Shown piece by piece: positions 61,920-64,000 of a stretch of 64,000 nucleotides of DNA. Every line of letters begins with the position of its first letter. The stretch's first letter is position 1. Location: assembly GCA_028280305.1 (NCBI GenBank), contig JANQMC010000025.1, positions 1 through 64,000 on the forward strand, written 5' to 3'. The position numbers and the translations under genes were made by a program. Below the pieces are notes generated by a model. The model searched no databases. It was not told the DNA's origin and saw only the letters and a list, made by a program, of their open reading frames with translations. The stretch comes from Pelagibius sp. (GTDB lineage: Bacteria; Pseudomonadota; Alphaproteobacteria; Kiloniellales; Kiloniellaceae).

Positions 61920-62339
61920 ATGAAGAGGATTATCTGCGCGCTCATTCTCGGCCTGGGACTTGCCGGAGCAGCGAACGCAGCCGAGGAAACTCCTTTGCAG
62001 CTTGAGGGTGTGACCATCGTTTCGGCTCAGGAACTGGAACCGATGCTGAATCAGGGCATTTTCATCTACGATCTGCGCAAAAAAGCGTCTTACGTTGATG
62101 GGCACGTGCCGGGCGCCGAGTCGGCAGCGGCCTACTACAATGCCCAGACAACAACCTTGGATACTGGCTTCCTTGGGCCCAACAAGTCGGATAGGGTCTT
62201 GTTTTACAGCCACGGTACAACGGGCTGGAAAAGCTATTGGGCCGCGAAGCGTGCAGTCGAAGCCGGCTACACGAATGTAATGTGGATGCGTGGCGGATTC
62301 TCTGAATGGGCGGCAAGCGAGCTTCCTATTTCCCGCTGA
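61920..62339 (+). CDS. Exported rhodanese-like protein without catalytic cysteine
   Basis: A 139-residue protein with a Sec signal (MKRIICALILGLGLAGAANA) and one rhodanese domain: VTIVSAQELEPMLNQGIFIYDLRKKASYVDGHVPGAESA. The active-site loop reads LFYSHGTTGWKSYWAA, with Ser-His where Cys should be, so sulfur transfer is not expected. The fold may serve as a binding module in the periplasm. GTGGAG precedes the ATG at 61920; a GTG at 61905 is possible. The 209-base gap upstream (61711-61919) is AT-rich and shows nothing definite beyond a probable promoter region. Confidence 0.85.
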   Translation: MKRIICALILGLGLAGAANAAEETPLQLEGVTIVSAQELEPMLNQGIFIYDLRKKASYVDGHVPGAESAAAYYNAQTTTLDTGFLGPNKSDRVLFYSHGTTGWKSYWAAKRAVEAGYTNVMWMRGGFSEWAASELPISR

Positions 62340-62385
62340 CGCAATGTGGGGTTTGCGTCGACCATAGGATAAAGGGGCTCGCCTG

Positions 62386-64000
<1,615 letters not shown>

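Overview
The window reads as a chromosomal segment of a high-GC Alphaproteobacterium. The glyQ-glyS-ppdK cluster beside trmN6, an S49 peptidase and a long-chain polyprenyl diphosphate synthase, together with the many tricarboxylate-type and polyamine-type transporters, fits the Rhodospirillales/Kiloniellales side of the class. That placement is inference from gene content; no rRNA or tRNA gene was seen that could fix the taxon. Coding density is high, many neighbours overlap by ATGA or TGATG, and I see no insertion sequence, prophage, plasmid origin or CRISPR array.

Left part (1-22800): an unrecognised partial gene, a Prx5 peroxiredoxin, a phosphotransferase/zeta-kinase-like fusion and an RTX calcium-binding protein with no secretion genes nearby. 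Then come a hydroxyproline dehydratase overlapping a small lipoprotein gene, two VOC proteins, a probable persulfide dioxygenase beside a tandem-rhodanese lipoprotein, a methyltransferase, a 1-Cys peroxiredoxin, and an 1173-residue regulator joining a winged helix, a degenerate cyclase domain, an ATPase and a TPR-like tail. A six-gene minus-strand operon (16070-21472) encodes thiolase, acyl-CoA synthetase, two PPC-domain proteins, an AcuI-type enoyl/acryloyl-CoA reductase and a methyltransferase. An LpxR-like outer membrane protein follows.

Middle part (22800-43000): a tripartite tricarboxylate transporter with an enolase-superfamily enzyme faces a LacI-type repressor across a perfect 22-bp palindrome. 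Next are a cPLA2-like lipase, an apparently active class III cyclase overlapping dihydroorotase, and a cell-envelope block of three glycosyltransferases with a 975-bp-period tandem duplication of a membrane-protein gene. After these come ygfZ, meaB, Hsp20, small proteins and two palindromic intergenic elements.

Right part (43000-64000): a LysR regulator faces an agmatinase-family hydrolase followed by a complete polyamine-type ABC transporter and a nitrilase-fold amidase, which looks like one pathway for uptake and hydrolysis of a guanidino or amide compound. Then come ArsR/SRPBCC, a solitary ClpP, PPDK, glycyl-tRNA synthetase and the trmN6/ispB block.

The stretch 60514-61163 is the most unusual. 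An 83-residue HTH-like protein has a sigma70-type promoter carrying an operator between its -35 and -10 boxes, and four copies of the same 13-bp palindrome are spaced 32, 32 and 51 bp apart. Just beyond, in AT-rich DNA, lies a complete noncoding unit: a TTGACT-17-TATATT promoter and a 10-bp-stem terminator about 130 bases downstream. The window closes with a pentapeptide-repeat protein, a rhodanese-fold protein lacking the catalytic cysteine and a sensor histidine kinase cut by the window end.
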